Positions 27,199 through 36,372 of a stretch of DNA of 64,000 nucleotides are shown here, in pieces. A program made the translations under genes and the position numbers. The first letter of the stretch is position 1. Each line of letters begins with the position of its first letter. The notes beneath the pieces are model-generated. The model made no database searches. It was not told the origin of the DNA and saw only the letters and a list, made by a program, of their open reading frames with translations. Source of the DNA: Azospirillum thermophilum (GTDB lineage: Bacteria; Pseudomonadota; Alphaproteobacteria; Azospirillales; Azospirillaceae); the NCBI RefSeq assembly GCF_003130795.1, contig NZ_CP029356.1:124001-188000 (forward strand). The letters run 5' to 3'.

Positions 27199-27540
27199 GG
27201 CGGCGACCGGCGTGGTGTCTGCGCGTGACGGCAAGGCCCGTCCTCCTGAACCGTTTCGGCGGGGCCGTAGGTGGCACCCCGTCCGGTCTGGCGCGGACTT
27301 GGTTAGCAGGAGATTAAGAAGACCTCGCTGGTCACAGCAGCCCAACTTTGTCACACCTCAAGTTCTTTCCCGTTTTTGTCACACCACCCGGAAGTCCCGT
27401 AGGAGCGGGCTTTTTGCCGGCACCCCTTTTTAGCGGGCTGTACGGAGTAATCCGGGTTATCTTTTGTTAACCATGACGATCAAACCTCCGCTCACCTTTT
27501 CGGGGTCCTCCGCATCGAGGGCCGCGGCGCAACCGAAGAC
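27199..27540. other. Divergent intergenic region between the second fusion gene and the GH2 gene
   Basis: About 340 bp and richer in A/T than its surroundings. It holds two direct copies of TTTGTCACACC (27347-27357, 27375-27385; 28-bp period), a weak hairpin CCCG-TAGGAG-CGGG followed by CTTTTT at 27396-27416, and GGTTA/TAACC arms near 27455. A divergent promoter region with an operator is likely. Confidence 0.5.
27347..27385 (+). promoter_or_regulatory. Direct repeat TTTGTCACACC, two copies
   Basis: Two identical 11-mers start 28 bp apart (not quite three helical turns) between divergent genes. They may be tandem operator half-sites; no regulator can be named. Confidence 0.35.
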
Positions 27541-30300
27541 ATGCGGAGCGAAGCCTTGCAGCGCACCACCCTCTCTCTCGACGGCGATTGGGATTTCCAG
27601 TTTTTCGGCGACGAGGATGTCGCCCTCCAGGACGTGACCGAGTGGCGGACCGCGACCGTGCCCGGCCCGTGGCAGGCGCAGTTCGAGGATCTGCGCGACC
27701 GCCAGGGCCGCGCCTGGTACCGCCGCAGCATCGAGCTTCCCATGGACTGGGCCGGCGCGCCGGTCTTCCTGCGGTTCGGCGCGGTGAACTATCACGCCCG
27801 CGTCCTGGTCAACGGCATCGAAGTGGCGGCCCATGAGGGCGGCTACCTGCCGTTCGAAGCGTCGGTCGGCCGTTTCCTGCGCCCCGGCCGCAACGAGATC
27901 GCGGTCGCCGTCACCGCCCCGACCGACGATCCCGACGCCTATCCCGAGTTCCCCTTCGCCGAGACGCCCTTCGGCAAGCAGAGCTGGTACGGCCCGCTGT
28001 CGGGCATCTGGCAGTCGGTGACGATGGAACGCCGCGCCGCCGACCATGTCACGGGGCTGCGGGTGGTCGGCGAGCTGGCCGACGGGTCGGTGAGGATCGC
28101 CGTCCAGCTCGCGCAGCCGCTGCGCCGCGACCATGACATCGACCTGGAGATCAGCGGGCCGGACGGCGTCTGCGCCTCGCTGGCGGCGGTCGCCGCGGCC
28201 GGCCAGGACCGGGTGACGGCCGAGATGGTGGTTCCCCAGGTGCAGGCCTGGTCGCCCGAGAGCCCGACGCTCTACCGCCTGACCGCCATCCTGCGCCAGG
28301 ACGGCGAGAGCGTGGACAGCCGGACCGAGAGCTTCGGTTTCCGCACCGTCGAGACGCGGGACGGCCGCATCTGCCTGAACGGCCGGCCGATCCTGCTGCG
28401 TTCGGCGCTCGACCAGGATTACTATCCGGACGGCATCTGCACCGTTCCGTCGATGGAGTTCCTGGAAGACCAGTTCCGCAAGGCCAAGGAGCTGGGGCTG
28501 AATTGCCTGCGCTGCCACATCAAGGTGCCGGACCCGCGCTATTACGAGGCGGCGGACCGCATCGGGCTGCTGATCTGGACCGAGCTGCCCAACGCCGGCC
28601 GCCTGACCGAGCAGTCCGCCCGCCGCCTGCGCGCCACGCTGCAGGGGATCGTCGAGCGCGACGGCAACCATCCGTCCATCATTTGCTGGACGATCATCAA
28701 CGAGAACTGGGGCACCGACCTCGTCCACAACGCCGAGCACCGCGCCTGGGTCAACAAGACCTACGGCTGGCTGAAGGCGTTCGACCCCACCCGGCTGGTG
28801 GTGGACAACTCGCCGCTGTGGCCGAGCTTCCACGTCCAGTCGGACATCGAGGACTATCACTTCTACGCCGCCATTCCCGACCATCGCGGCTCGTGGGACG
28901 GCTTCGTCGAGCGCATGGCCAACCGGCGCGAGGCGACCTACACCCACCACGGCGACGCGAAGCGGACCGGGCAGGAGCCGGTGATGTGCTCCGAATTCGG
29001 CAACTGGGGCCTGCCCGACCCGAAGACGCTGCGCGGCGCCGACGGCAAGGAGCCCTGGTGGTTCGAGACCGGCCATGACTGGGGCGAAGGCGTCATGTAC
29101 CCGCACGGGATCGAGACGCGCTTCACCGCCTACGGCCTGGACCGCGTGTTCGGCAGCCTGGAGCGCTTCGTCGAGGCGGCCCAGTGGCAGCAGTTCCGCG
29201 CCCTGAAGTACCAGATCGAGGCGATGCGCCGGCAGCCGGCGCTCGCGGGCTACGTCATCACCGAATTCACCGACTGCCACTGGGAATCGAACGGGCTGCT
29301 GGACATGCGCCGCAACCCGCGCGCCTTCCACGGCGTGTTCCACACCATCAACGCCGACACGGTCATCGTGCCGCAGTGGGACCGCGTCGCCTACTGGGAG
29401 GGTGAGGAGATCCGCGTCGGCCTCGCCGCCGCCCAGGGCAACGGCGAGACGGTGACGGGCACCGAGCTGCGCTGGACCGTCGACGCCGGCGCGGTCGGCG
29501 GGTCGGAAGCGATGGACCTGGAGCCGGGCGTGAGCCACGGCCGCGAGGCGGTCTTCCCCGCCCCGACGGTCGAGCGGCCGGAACTCCACCGGCTGGAGCT
29601 GGAGATCGCCACGCCGGACGGCGTGCTCGCCACCAACCATGTCGAGCTGGCGATCCATCCCCGCCGCACCGGCCCGTCCGCCGGCCCGGCGACGGTGTGG
29701 ACGCCGGAGGCCGAGCTGGCCGACCGCTTCGCCGCTCTCGGCTACGGCATCGCCGCCGACGCCGCCGGCGCGGACGTGGTGGTCGCCCGCCGGCTGGACG
29801 AGGAACGGTGCGCGGAGGTGCGTGCCGGGGCGCGGCTGGTGCTGCTGGCCGACGAGCCGCAGGACCTGCAGCCGGTCTTCCCGCACTTCCAGAACGTCCG
29901 CGTGGTGTCGCGCCACGGCTCGATGTGGCTGGGCGCCTGGGCGTCCTCCTTCTCCTGGGTCAAGCGGTCGGGCCCCTTCGCCCGCCTGCCGGGCGGTCCG
30001 CTGATCGACCACAGCTTCGACCGGGTGATCCCCGACCACGTCATCGCCAACTGCACCACCTGGGACTTCCAGGCGCGGGTGCATGCGGGGATGGTCGTGG
30101 GCTGGGTGCACAAGCCGGCGGCGCTGATCGTGGAGCGCAACTGCGGCCATGGCCGCATGGTCGCCACCACCTTCCGCCTGCTGCGCGACGCGCCGGGCGC
30201 CGACCCGACCGCCACCGCCCTGCTGGACGGGCTGGTCGAGCTGGCGCTGAAGGGCCGTGACGGCGTGCGCGAGGAGCGGGTGCGGGAGACCGCGGAGTAA
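27541..30300 (+). CDS. Glycoside hydrolase family 2 protein
   Basis: 919 residues with GH2 architecture: an N-terminal sugar-binding (jelly-roll) domain (LDGDWDFQFF, VNYHARVLVNGIEVAAHEGG), an Ig-like domain, then the TIM barrel starting at LNGRPILLRSALDQDYYPDG. The acid/base is Glu388 in WTIINENWG and the nucleophile Glu485 in MCSEFGNWG. After about residue 640 an extra C-terminal part follows (VWTPEAELADRFAALGYGIA, VVSRHGSMWLGAWASSFSW, VERNCGHGRMVATTFRLLRD), which looks like a glutamine-amidotransferase-like accessory domain. There is no signal peptide, unusual for a polymer-degrading enzyme, so a cytoplasmic substrate or intermediate is more likely. Beta-galactosidase or beta-glucuronidase activity cannot be told apart by eye. 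Confidence 0.88.
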   Translation: MRSEALQRTTLSLDGDWDFQFFGDEDVALQDVTEWRTATVPGPWQAQFEDLRDRQGRAWYRRSIELPMDWAGAPVFLRFGAVNYHARVLVNGIEVAAHEGGYLPFEASVGRFLRPGRNEIAVAVTAPTDDPDAYPEFPFAETPFGKQSWYGPLSGIWQSVTMERRAADHVTGLRVVGELADGSVRIAVQLAQPLRRDHDIDLEISGPDGVCASLAAVAAAGQDRVTAEMVVPQVQAWSPESPTLYRLTAILRQDGESVDSRTESFGFRTVETRDGRICLNGRPILLRSALDQDYYPDGICTVPSMEFLEDQFRKAKELGLNCLRCHIKVPDPRYYEAADRIGLLIWTELPNAGRLTEQSARRLRATLQGIVERDGNHPSIICWTIINENWGTDLVHNAEHRAWVNKTYGWLKAFDPTRLVVDNSPLWPSFHVQSDIEDYHFYAAIPDHRGSWDGFVERMANRREATYTHHGDAKRTGQEPVMCSEFGNWGLPDPKTLRGADGKEPWWFETGHDWGEGVMYPHGIETRFTAYGLDRVFGSLERFVEAAQWQQFRALKYQIEAMRRQPALAGYVITEFTDCHWESNGLLDMRRNPRAFHGVFHTINADTVIVPQWDRVAYWEGEEIRVGLAAAQGNGETVTGTELRWTVDAGAVGGSEAMDLEPGVSHGREAVFPAPTVERPELHRLELEIATPDGVLATNHVELAIHPRRTGPSAGPATVWTPEAELADRFAALGYGIAADAAGADVVVARRLDEERCAEVRAGARLVLLADEPQDLQPVFPHFQNVRVVSRHGSMWLGAWASSFSWVKRSGPFARLPGGPLIDHSFDRVIPDHVIANCTTWDFQARVHAGMVVGWVHKPAALIVERNCGHGRMVATTFRLLRDAPGADPTATALLDGLVELALKGRDGVREERVRETAE

Positions 30301-30323
30301 CCCTCTCCGCCTCATGACGCGAA

Positions 30324-30364
30324 ACGCGGCGGGGCGCTCCGGGGCGCTCCGCCGCGTCTCTTTT
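30324..30364 (+). terminator. Rho-independent terminator after the GH2 gene
   Basis: A 14-bp stem (30324-30337 with 30344-30357, one G-T pair) and a 6-base loop are followed by CTCTTTT. It separates the convergent GH2 and ABC-exporter genes. Confidence 0.8.
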
Positions 30365-30375
30365 GCGGTGCGGCG

Positions 30376-32184
30376 TTACTCCGCCGCGCGCAGGCCGCGG
30401 TCCAGCGCCTCGTCCATCGAGAAGCCCTCCGCCTGCAGGCGCCACAGGGCATCGAAGGTGCCGCCGCGCCGACGCAGCTCGGCCGGGTGGCCGTCCTCGA
30501 CGATGCGGCCGTCGATCAGGACGACGATGCGGTCGAAGCCCGACAGGGTCGACAGCCGGTGCGCCACCGCCAGCACGGTGCGGCCGTGCATCAGGTCCTT
30601 CAGCGCGCGCTGGATCTCGATCTCGCTCTCGGTGTCGAGGGCGGAGGTCGCCTCGTCCAGGATCAGGATGGGCGCGTCCTTCAGGAAGGCGCGGGCGATG
30701 CCGATGCGCTGGCGCTGGCCGCCCGACAGCTTCACCCCGCGCTCGCCGACCAGCGTGTCGTAGCCCTGCGGCAGCTCGCGGATGAAATCGTCGCAGTAGG
30801 CGGCACGGGCGGCGGCGCGCACCTCCTCGTCGGTGGCGTCGGGGCGGCCGTAGCGGATATTCTCCAGGATCGAGCGGTGGAACAGCGAGATCTCCTGCGG
30901 GACGGTGGCGATGGCCGACCGCAGGCTCTCCTGGTCGATCGCGGAGATGCACTGGCCGTCGACCAGGACGCGGCCCTCCTGCACGTCGTCCAGGCGCTGC
31001 AGCAGGCTGACCAGGGTCGATTTGCCGGCGCCGGACGGGCCGACGATGCCGATGCGCTGGCCGGCCGGAATGTGCAGCGACAGGGTGCGGAAGACCTGCC
31101 GGCCGTCGGCGTAGGCGAAGCCGACGCCCTCGAAGTCGATCGCCCCGCCGAGCCCGATCAGCGACTGCGCGCCCGGCCGGTCGGCCACCGCATGGGGCTG
31201 GCCGATCACCCGCAGCGTCTCGGCGATCTGGCCGAAATGCTGGGTTGTGCCGACCAGCGCGAAGGCGAGGTCGCGGGAGCCGTGCAGGATGCGGAAGGTC
31301 AGCGCGCTGACCATCACCACGTCGCCCGGGCTGATCCGGCCGGACACCCACAGCGAGACCGCCCAGACCAGCATGCCGCCGGCCATCACCCACAGGCAGA
31401 GGTCGTGGACGACGCGGGTCTTCTCCAGATAGAGCCAGCTCCGCCGCTGGGCCGCGGCTTCCGACGCGAACTTGGCGGCCAGCCGGTCGCGCTCGCGCCG
31501 GCGGGCGGAGAAGGCCTGCACCGCCCAGACGTTCGACACCACGTCCACCAGCTCGCCCGCCACGTAGGAGGCCTTGTCGGCATAGCTGCGGTGGAGCGGC
31601 CGGCCGCGCACGCCGATCAGCGCGATGGCGCTGGCGACCACCGTCACGAAGACCACCAGCGCCGCCGCCATCCGCCAGTCCACCGTCGTCAGCACCAGCA
31701 CGGCGCCGATGAAGTCGGTGATCGGCGGCAGGATGTTCCAGGTGAAGGTGCTGATGAGCGCGCCGGACGCCCCGGCCGTCGCGGTGATGCGGTTGCCGAG
31801 CGAGCCGGAGAAATGCTCGGAGAAGTACCGCATGGAATGGCCCGTCAGGTGCTGGAACAGGTCGAGCCTGATGTCCACGCCGACGCCGACCACCGTCCGG
31901 CACCCCAGCCAGCCGCCCAGCCGCCACAGCAGGTTCTCCACCCCGATCAGCACGACGAAGAGGGTCAGCGGCCCCCAGACGATCGCGGCGTCGCGCTCCG
32001 GCGCCGCCATGGCGTCGACCAGCAGCTTCATGCCGTACTGGACGGCGACGGCGCAGGCGGCGGCCCCGATGACCAGGGCCAGCAGCCCGCCGAAATGCCC
32101 CGGCCAGCGCCGGACATAGCGCAGGAAGAAGGGAATCGGACGCTGCGGAAACGGCGCGTCGGATGTCCGATGCTCGCAAGCCAT
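30376..32184 (-). CDS. ABC exporter, fused transmembrane and ATP-binding domains
   Basis: Half-transporter of 602 residues. The transmembrane domain covers about residues 20-320, including the loop SMRYFSEHFSGSLGNRITAT typical of MsbA/lipid- and glycan-type exporters. In the nucleotide-binding domain, Walker A is GPSGAGKST (about 381-389), the Q-loop region is TVPQEISLFHRSILENIRYG, the signature is LSGGQRQRIGIARA, Walker B with D-loop is ILDEATSALD, and the H-loop is AHR. It belongs to the glycan locus with Glf and several glycosidase-like proteins. Export of a glycolipid or glycan across the inner membrane is inferred. It could form a homodimer, or a heterodimer with the NBD-less protein at 23637. 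Confidence 0.92.
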   Translation of the reverse strand: MACEHRTSDAPFPQRPIPFFLRYVRRWPGHFGGLLALVIGAAACAVAVQYGMKLLVDAMAAPERDAAIVWGPLTLFVVLIGVENLLWRLGGWLGCRTVVGVGVDIRLDLFQHLTGHSMRYFSEHFSGSLGNRITATAGASGALISTFTWNILPPITDFIGAVLVLTTVDWRMAAALVVFVTVVASAIALIGVRGRPLHRSYADKASYVAGELVDVVSNVWAVQAFSARRRERDRLAAKFASEAAAQRRSWLYLEKTRVVHDLCLWVMAGGMLVWAVSLWVSGRISPGDVVMVSALTFRILHGSRDLAFALVGTTQHFGQIAETLRVIGQPHAVADRPGAQSLIGLGGAIDFEGVGFAYADGRQVFRTLSLHIPAGQRIGIVGPSGAGKSTLVSLLQRLDDVQEGRVLVDGQCISAIDQESLRSAIATVPQEISLFHRSILENIRYGRPDATDEEVRAAARAAYCDDFIRELPQGYDTLVGERGVKLSGGQRQRIGIARAFLKDAPILILDEATSALDTESEIEIQRALKDLMHGRTVLAVAHRLSTLSGFDRIVVLIDGRIVEDGHPAELRRRGGTFDALWRLQAEGFSMDEALDRGLRAAE

Positions 32185-32208
32185 GGCGAAGATGCCTCGT
32201 TGGATTGG

Positions 32209-33363
32209 TCAGGCGACGCGCGCCGCCCGCTGGCCGAACTCCCGGTCGAGACGCCGGTCGAACAGCCGCTGCCAGCGGTCGAGCGTGTCGGCCAGCGGCC
32301 GGTGGACGGGGCGGCCGCCGGTCTCGGGAAAGCCGAGCAGCCCCACGGGGCAGTGCCGGTCGTTGGTCCATCCGGGGTAGTCGAGGATCGGGTAGAGGCA
32401 GATGCCCTCGACCGGGATGCCGGCCTCCATGGCCGCCAGCACCTCGCCCGCCACATAGTCGAGCCAGGGGGAGCGGGCGTCGCCCTCCGCCCCCGTCTCG
32501 GCCACCAGGATGGGCCGCCGGAAGCGCTGCCACACGTCGGCGAGGATGTCGCGGAACGGCCTGTAGCGCGGGTCCTCCCGCCCGATCGTGCCGCCGCCGA
32601 GGAACCACTGGTTGTCGGAGTAGTAGTTGACCCCGATGACGTCCAGCAGCTCCGGGCGGCCGCCGAGGCCGGGCCACAGCTCGCCGGCCGTCATGTCCCA
32701 GCCCTGGTACTGGGCGCGGGTGTAGGCCGCCGCCTCCGTCGCGTCGTCCGGGCGGTCGGGATGGGCGGCCACGTTGATGACCGGGTCGACATGCACGAAG
32801 CGGGCGCGCGGGTCGACCGCCCGCACCGCCCCGATTCCGGCGATCGCTGCACGGACGAGCTGGTGCTTCAGCTCGAAGCCGCGGCCGGTGGCGCAGGGGT
32901 TCATCATCCCGCGGTCGCCGCCGGCCCAGGACCAGTAGGCGATCTCGTTGACCGGGCAGAAGACCGGCACATCGTCCGTCTCCTCGCGCAGCAGCCGCGT
33001 CACGGCGGCGGCGAAGCGGGCGAAGCGGTCGACGAACTGCGGGCGCCAGATGTCGATGTCGTCCGGGTGGCCATAGTGGCAGAGGTCCCAGACGACCTGC
33101 ACCCCCGCCTCCCGCGCCGCGTGGACCATGGGAAGCAGGCTCGACCAGTCATAGCGGCCGGGGCTGGTCTCGATCAGGTGCCAGCGCACGCCGTCGCGCA
33201 CGCTGCCGATCCCGTGGCGCAGCATCGCCCGATAGTCCTGCGCCGCGGCGCGGCCGTGTCCGGTCGCCTCGATCAGGTCGAGGCGCCGGCCGTCGTCGCG
33301 CCGGTGGGTGGAGCATTCGAAGCCGCCCAGGAAAAAGCTCTGGAACAACGTCGGCGTATGCAT
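32209..33363 (-). CDS. GH1-like (beta-glucosidase-type) protein, single domain
   Basis: 384 residues with a TIM-barrel clan A layout: FFLGGFECSTHRRDDGRRLD at the start, VRDGVRWHLIETSPGRYDWS, CPVNEIAYWSWAGGD with the acid/base Glu140, VIGVNYYSDNQWFLGG, and a nucleophile candidate in ILVAETGAEG. It resembles the GH1 half of the fusion proteins in this locus but has no reductase domain and no signal peptide. The ATG at 33363 has a GGAAGGAAG ribosome site. It sits 24 bp upstream of the ABC exporter and about 80 bp downstream of glf, so the three probably form one operon. Substrate unknown. Confidence 0.83.
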   Translation of the reverse strand: MHTPTLFQSFFLGGFECSTHRRDDGRRLDLIEATGHGRAAAQDYRAMLRHGIGSVRDGVRWHLIETSPGRYDWSSLLPMVHAAREAGVQVVWDLCHYGHPDDIDIWRPQFVDRFARFAAAVTRLLREETDDVPVFCPVNEIAYWSWAGGDRGMMNPCATGRGFELKHQLVRAAIAGIGAVRAVDPRARFVHVDPVINVAAHPDRPDDATEAAAYTRAQYQGWDMTAGELWPGLGGRPELLDVIGVNYYSDNQWFLGGGTIGREDPRYRPFRDILADVWQRFRRPILVAETGAEGDARSPWLDYVAGEVLAAMEAGIPVEGICLYPILDYPGWTNDRHCPVGLLGFPETGGRPVHRPLADTLDRWQRLFDRRLDREFGQRAARVA

Positions 33364-33446
33364 CCGTCTTCCTTCCGGTCGTTGGTGCGGATGATGTCCG
33401 TCGGGTTCGTCTGTCGGGGGATCGTCTGTCGGGAAAGGGCCGCCGG

Positions 33447-34724
33447 CTATTCGGCGGCATCCACCCGCTTCTTCAGGGGCGTGCCCTGCATGAGGCCGGA
33501 GAATGCCTTCGCCGCTTCGGTCAGCGACCGGCCGCCGGTCTCGGCATGCAGGATGCGGTCGAAGAGCTTCAACGCCTGCGCCACCACCTGGTCCATGTTG
33601 TAGTAGCGGTAGGTCGCCAGCCGGCCGACGAAGTGGACGTTCGGCGTGGCGTCGGCCAGCGCCTGGTACTTGCGGTAGAGCTCCGCATTCTCGGGCTTGG
33701 GCACGGGATAGTAGGGGTCGCCCTCGGCGGAGGGGAACTCGTAGGTCAGGCTGGTCCGGGGATGCTGCTGGCCGGTCAGGTGCTTGTATTCGGTGATGCG
33801 CGTATAGGGCACATCCTCCGCCGGGTAGTTGACCACGGCCACCGGCTGGAACCGCTCCTGGTCGACCATCTCGTGACGGAACTTCAGGGACCGGTAGGGC
33901 AGCTTGCCGTAGCGGTAGTCGAAATACTCGTCCACCGGTCCGGTGAAGATCAGGTTGTCGTAGCGGACCTCGCGCTGGACCTCGCGGTAGTCGGTGTTCA
34001 GCATGATCTTGATGTTGGGATGGTCCAGCATGTTCTCGAACATGCGCGTGTAGCCGTGCAGCGGCATGTTCTGGAAGCTGTCGCCGAAATAGCGGTCGTC
34101 GTCGTTGGTCCGCGTCGGCACGCGCGACGTCACCGCCTTGTCGAGCTGCGACGGATCGAGGCCCCACTGCTTGCGGGTGTAGCCGCGGAAGAACTTCTCG
34201 TAGAGTTCCCGCCCGACCGCCCCGACCACCACATCCTCCGACGTGCGGATATCGGCCACCGGCTCGGCCCGCCCGGCGAGGAAGGCGGCGACGCCGGCCT
34301 CGTCCAGCTCCAGGCCATAAAGGGTATTCACCGTCCTGCGGTTGATCGGGATGGGGACGAGCTGCTGGTCGACATGGGCGAGCACCTTGTGCTCGTACGG
34401 GCGCCATCTGGTGAAGCGCGAAAGATACTCCGCGACCTGGGTCGAGTTGGTGTGGAAGATGTGCGGCCCGTAGCGGTGGATCAGCACCCCGTGGTCGTCG
34501 TAATGGTCGTAGGCGTTGCCGCCGATATGCGGGCGGCGGTCGATCAGGAGAACCCGCTTGCCCAGGCCCCGGGCCAGCCGCTCGGCCAGCACGCTGCCGG
34601 CGAATCCGGCCCCGACGATCAGGTAGTCGAAGCCGGCGCGCCCGCTCAGCGCGACGCCGTTGCGGACCCCGTGGAGGGGGGTGACCGCGGGCCCGCCCGC
34701 AGCACCGGTCATCACGTCACGCAT
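33447..34724 (-). CDS. glf: UDP-galactopyranose mutase
   Basis: Flavoenzyme interconverting UDP-galactopyranose and UDP-galactofuranose, supplying Galf for cell-surface glycans; 425 residues. The FAD-binding start is FDYLIVGAGFAGSVLAERLA (GxGxxG at 38-43). RPHIGGNAYD, HRYGPHIFHTNS, EKFFRGYTRKQWGLDPSQLD, RVPTRTNDDDRYF and FVGRLATYRYYNMDQ are Glf hallmarks, with active-site Arg and Tyr residues in the last two. About 30 extra residues precede the FAD fold compared with E. coli Glf. ATG 34724 is preferred because AAGGA lies 10 bp upstream. Its presence is the best clue to the product of this locus. Confidence 0.95.
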   Translation of the reverse strand: MRDVMTGAAGGPAVTPLHGVRNGVALSGRAGFDYLIVGAGFAGSVLAERLARGLGKRVLLIDRRPHIGGNAYDHYDDHGVLIHRYGPHIFHTNSTQVAEYLSRFTRWRPYEHKVLAHVDQQLVPIPINRRTVNTLYGLELDEAGVAAFLAGRAEPVADIRTSEDVVVGAVGRELYEKFFRGYTRKQWGLDPSQLDKAVTSRVPTRTNDDDRYFGDSFQNMPLHGYTRMFENMLDHPNIKIMLNTDYREVQREVRYDNLIFTGPVDEYFDYRYGKLPYRSLKFRHEMVDQERFQPVAVVNYPAEDVPYTRITEYKHLTGQQHPRTSLTYEFPSAEGDPYYPVPKPENAELYRKYQALADATPNVHFVGRLATYRYYNMDQVVAQALKLFDRILHAETGGRSLTEAAKAFSGLMQGTPLKKRVDAAE

Positions 34725-35444
34725 TCGATCGGTCCTTTCATTCGGCCCCAGGTCGAACCCCAGGACTGGTCGTGGCAGTCGATTGCCGCCGCGGCCCGTC
34801 CAGGGGACGAGGACCACGCCGGCAGTGATCAGGTCGGGAAGCTCCGCCTTACAGAATCAGGGCGGTATTCGCATGGACCTCCTTGACGAAATCTCTCGCA
34901 CGACCAGCTATCATCATGCGTTCGGAGTACTTCATGCGCCACATCCCCACGATCCGATGACTTTCGAAAAATCAGATCATCCAGGCCTTGCCCGTCGTTC
35001 TGTGATTTGACGAACAAACCATCACGGCATTCTATTCCGAGGTCGGGGAACAGCGAAAATCCCCTCGGGTTCCCGTACTGTGCTGCCGAGATTTCGCTTC
35101 AAATCGATTGAGATACCAGCGGAGACGTCATTGGGAATGGGACAGCGAATCAGCCATTTTCATAGAGTTTGCAGACACTAAGACCCCCGGCCTCCAGCGC
35201 GTCGGTTTGACTGGAGAATTGCTTTGCGCTGCGGGCCCGAAGCGGCTTCTATTCTTCTGGCATATCACCAAGTCGGTAGCGGATCGCGCCGGCCGGCCGC
35301 GACAAAAATGGGATCGCGCCGGTTCCGGCGCTTTCGCCCTCCCACCTTTCGCGGAATCGACCGCCACGGCCGGCGATGGGAAGATCAGGCACGGGCAGCC
35401 GCGGTTTCCGGCCCCCCGCCCCGGCCATCAGGACAGGACGCAGA
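34725..35444. other. 720-bp intergenic region between glf and the aldose epimerase gene
   Basis: Noticeably lower in GC than the flanking genes, especially 34840-35270. An ATG frame at 34873-35010 (45 codons) has no ribosome site and no family features. The stretch probably holds the divergent promoters of the glf operon and the epimerase; no clear motif was identified. Confidence 0.5.
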
Positions 35445-36368
35445 ATGCCGACCAATCCCGCCGCGCCGCGGCTGCCCGGCGTCGTCACCATCGCCGCCGG
35501 CCCCTTCACGCTCGACGTCGCGCCGCAGGTCGGCGGATCGATCGCCCGCTTCGCCGGCCTGTGGGACGGCCGACCGATCGACTGGCTGCGTCCCGCCAGC
35601 GCGGAGGCGATCGCCGACCGAAACCCGCTGGGCATGGCGAGCTTCCCGCTGATCCCCTACTGCAACCGGATCCGCGACGGGCATTTCACCTTCGACGGCG
35701 TCGAGGTGACCCTGCCGCAGAACTATGCCGCCTCGCGCCATGCCATCCACGGCGATGCCTGGCGGCGGCCCTGGACGGTGGCAAGCCACGGGGACTCCAC
35801 CCTCTCCCTCGCCTTCGAGCATGAGCCGGCGGCCTGGCCCTTCGCCTATTCGGCGGCACAGGTCTTCGAGCTGAGCGAGGCGGGATTGCAGGTGACGCTG
35901 GCGGTGACCAACCGCGGCGACCGGCCAATGCCGCTCGGCCTCGGCCATCACCCCTACTGGCCGCGCACACCGGAAACGACGATCACCGCCACGGTCGACG
36001 CGATCTGGTCCGCCGACGAGGAGGTGATGCCGACCGCGCTGGAGCGGAGCTGGGTGTGCGAGCGGCTCGCCACCGGCCTGAGGGTGAGCGACGCCGATCT
36101 CGACAACAACTTCACGGGCTGGGACCGCACCGCCACCGTCCGCTGGCCGGAGCGGAACGCCGCCATGCGCATGGTCGCGGACGCGCCGCTGGATTTCATG
36201 GTCGCCTATACGCCGTCCGCCTACGACTTCTTCTGCCTGGAGCCGGTCAGCAACTGCACGGACTGGCCGAACCTGACCCATCTCGGCCGGGAGAAGGTCG
36301 GCGGCATGGTGCTGGCCCCCGGGGAGAGCACGCAGGCGGCCTTCCGGCTGGAGCCCTGCCGGCCGTGA
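35445..36368 (+). CDS. Aldose 1-epimerase family protein
   Basis: Galactose-mutarotase-like enzyme interconverting alpha and beta anomers of hexoses; 307 residues. Seen are PQVGGSIARFAGLWDGRPID at the start, PLIPYCNRIRDGHFTFDG (the conserved NRI), RHAIHGDAWRRPW (first catalytic-type His), LGLGHHPYWP (second His) and FFCLEPVSNCTDWPN with the general-base Glu. This spacing fits the GalM fold (YeaD/LacX-like subgroup). ATG 35445 is taken as the first start before the domain. It closes the glycan locus and ends at a hairpin shared with hflX. It may also serve the arabinose/galactose operon 2 kb downstream. Confidence 0.88.
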   Translation: MPTNPAAPRLPGVVTIAAGPFTLDVAPQVGGSIARFAGLWDGRPIDWLRPASAEAIADRNPLGMASFPLIPYCNRIRDGHFTFDGVEVTLPQNYAASRHAIHGDAWRRPWTVASHGDSTLSLAFEHEPAAWPFAYSAAQVFELSEAGLQVTLAVTNRGDRPMPLGLGHHPYWPRTPETTITATVDAIWSADEEVMPTALERSWVCERLATGLRVSDADLDNNFTGWDRTATVRWPERNAAMRMVADAPLDFMVAYTPSAYDFFCLEPVSNCTDWPNLTHLGREKVGGMVLAPGESTQAAFRLEPCRP

Positions 36369-36372
36369 ACGA

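Noticed and set aside
27457..30315. 952-residue ORF antisense to the GH2 gene
   Set aside because: Shadow; no domains, and the sense strand has the GH2 active site.
30487..33603. 1,038-residue ORF spanning antisense of the ABC exporter, GH1-like protein and part of glf
   Set aside because: It crosses three real genes and two gene boundaries on the other strand; composition is that of a shadow.
34873..35010. 45-codon frame MDLLDEISRTTSYHHAFGV in the glf-epimerase gap
   Set aside because: No ribosome site, no family features, and His/Pro content typical of chance frames.
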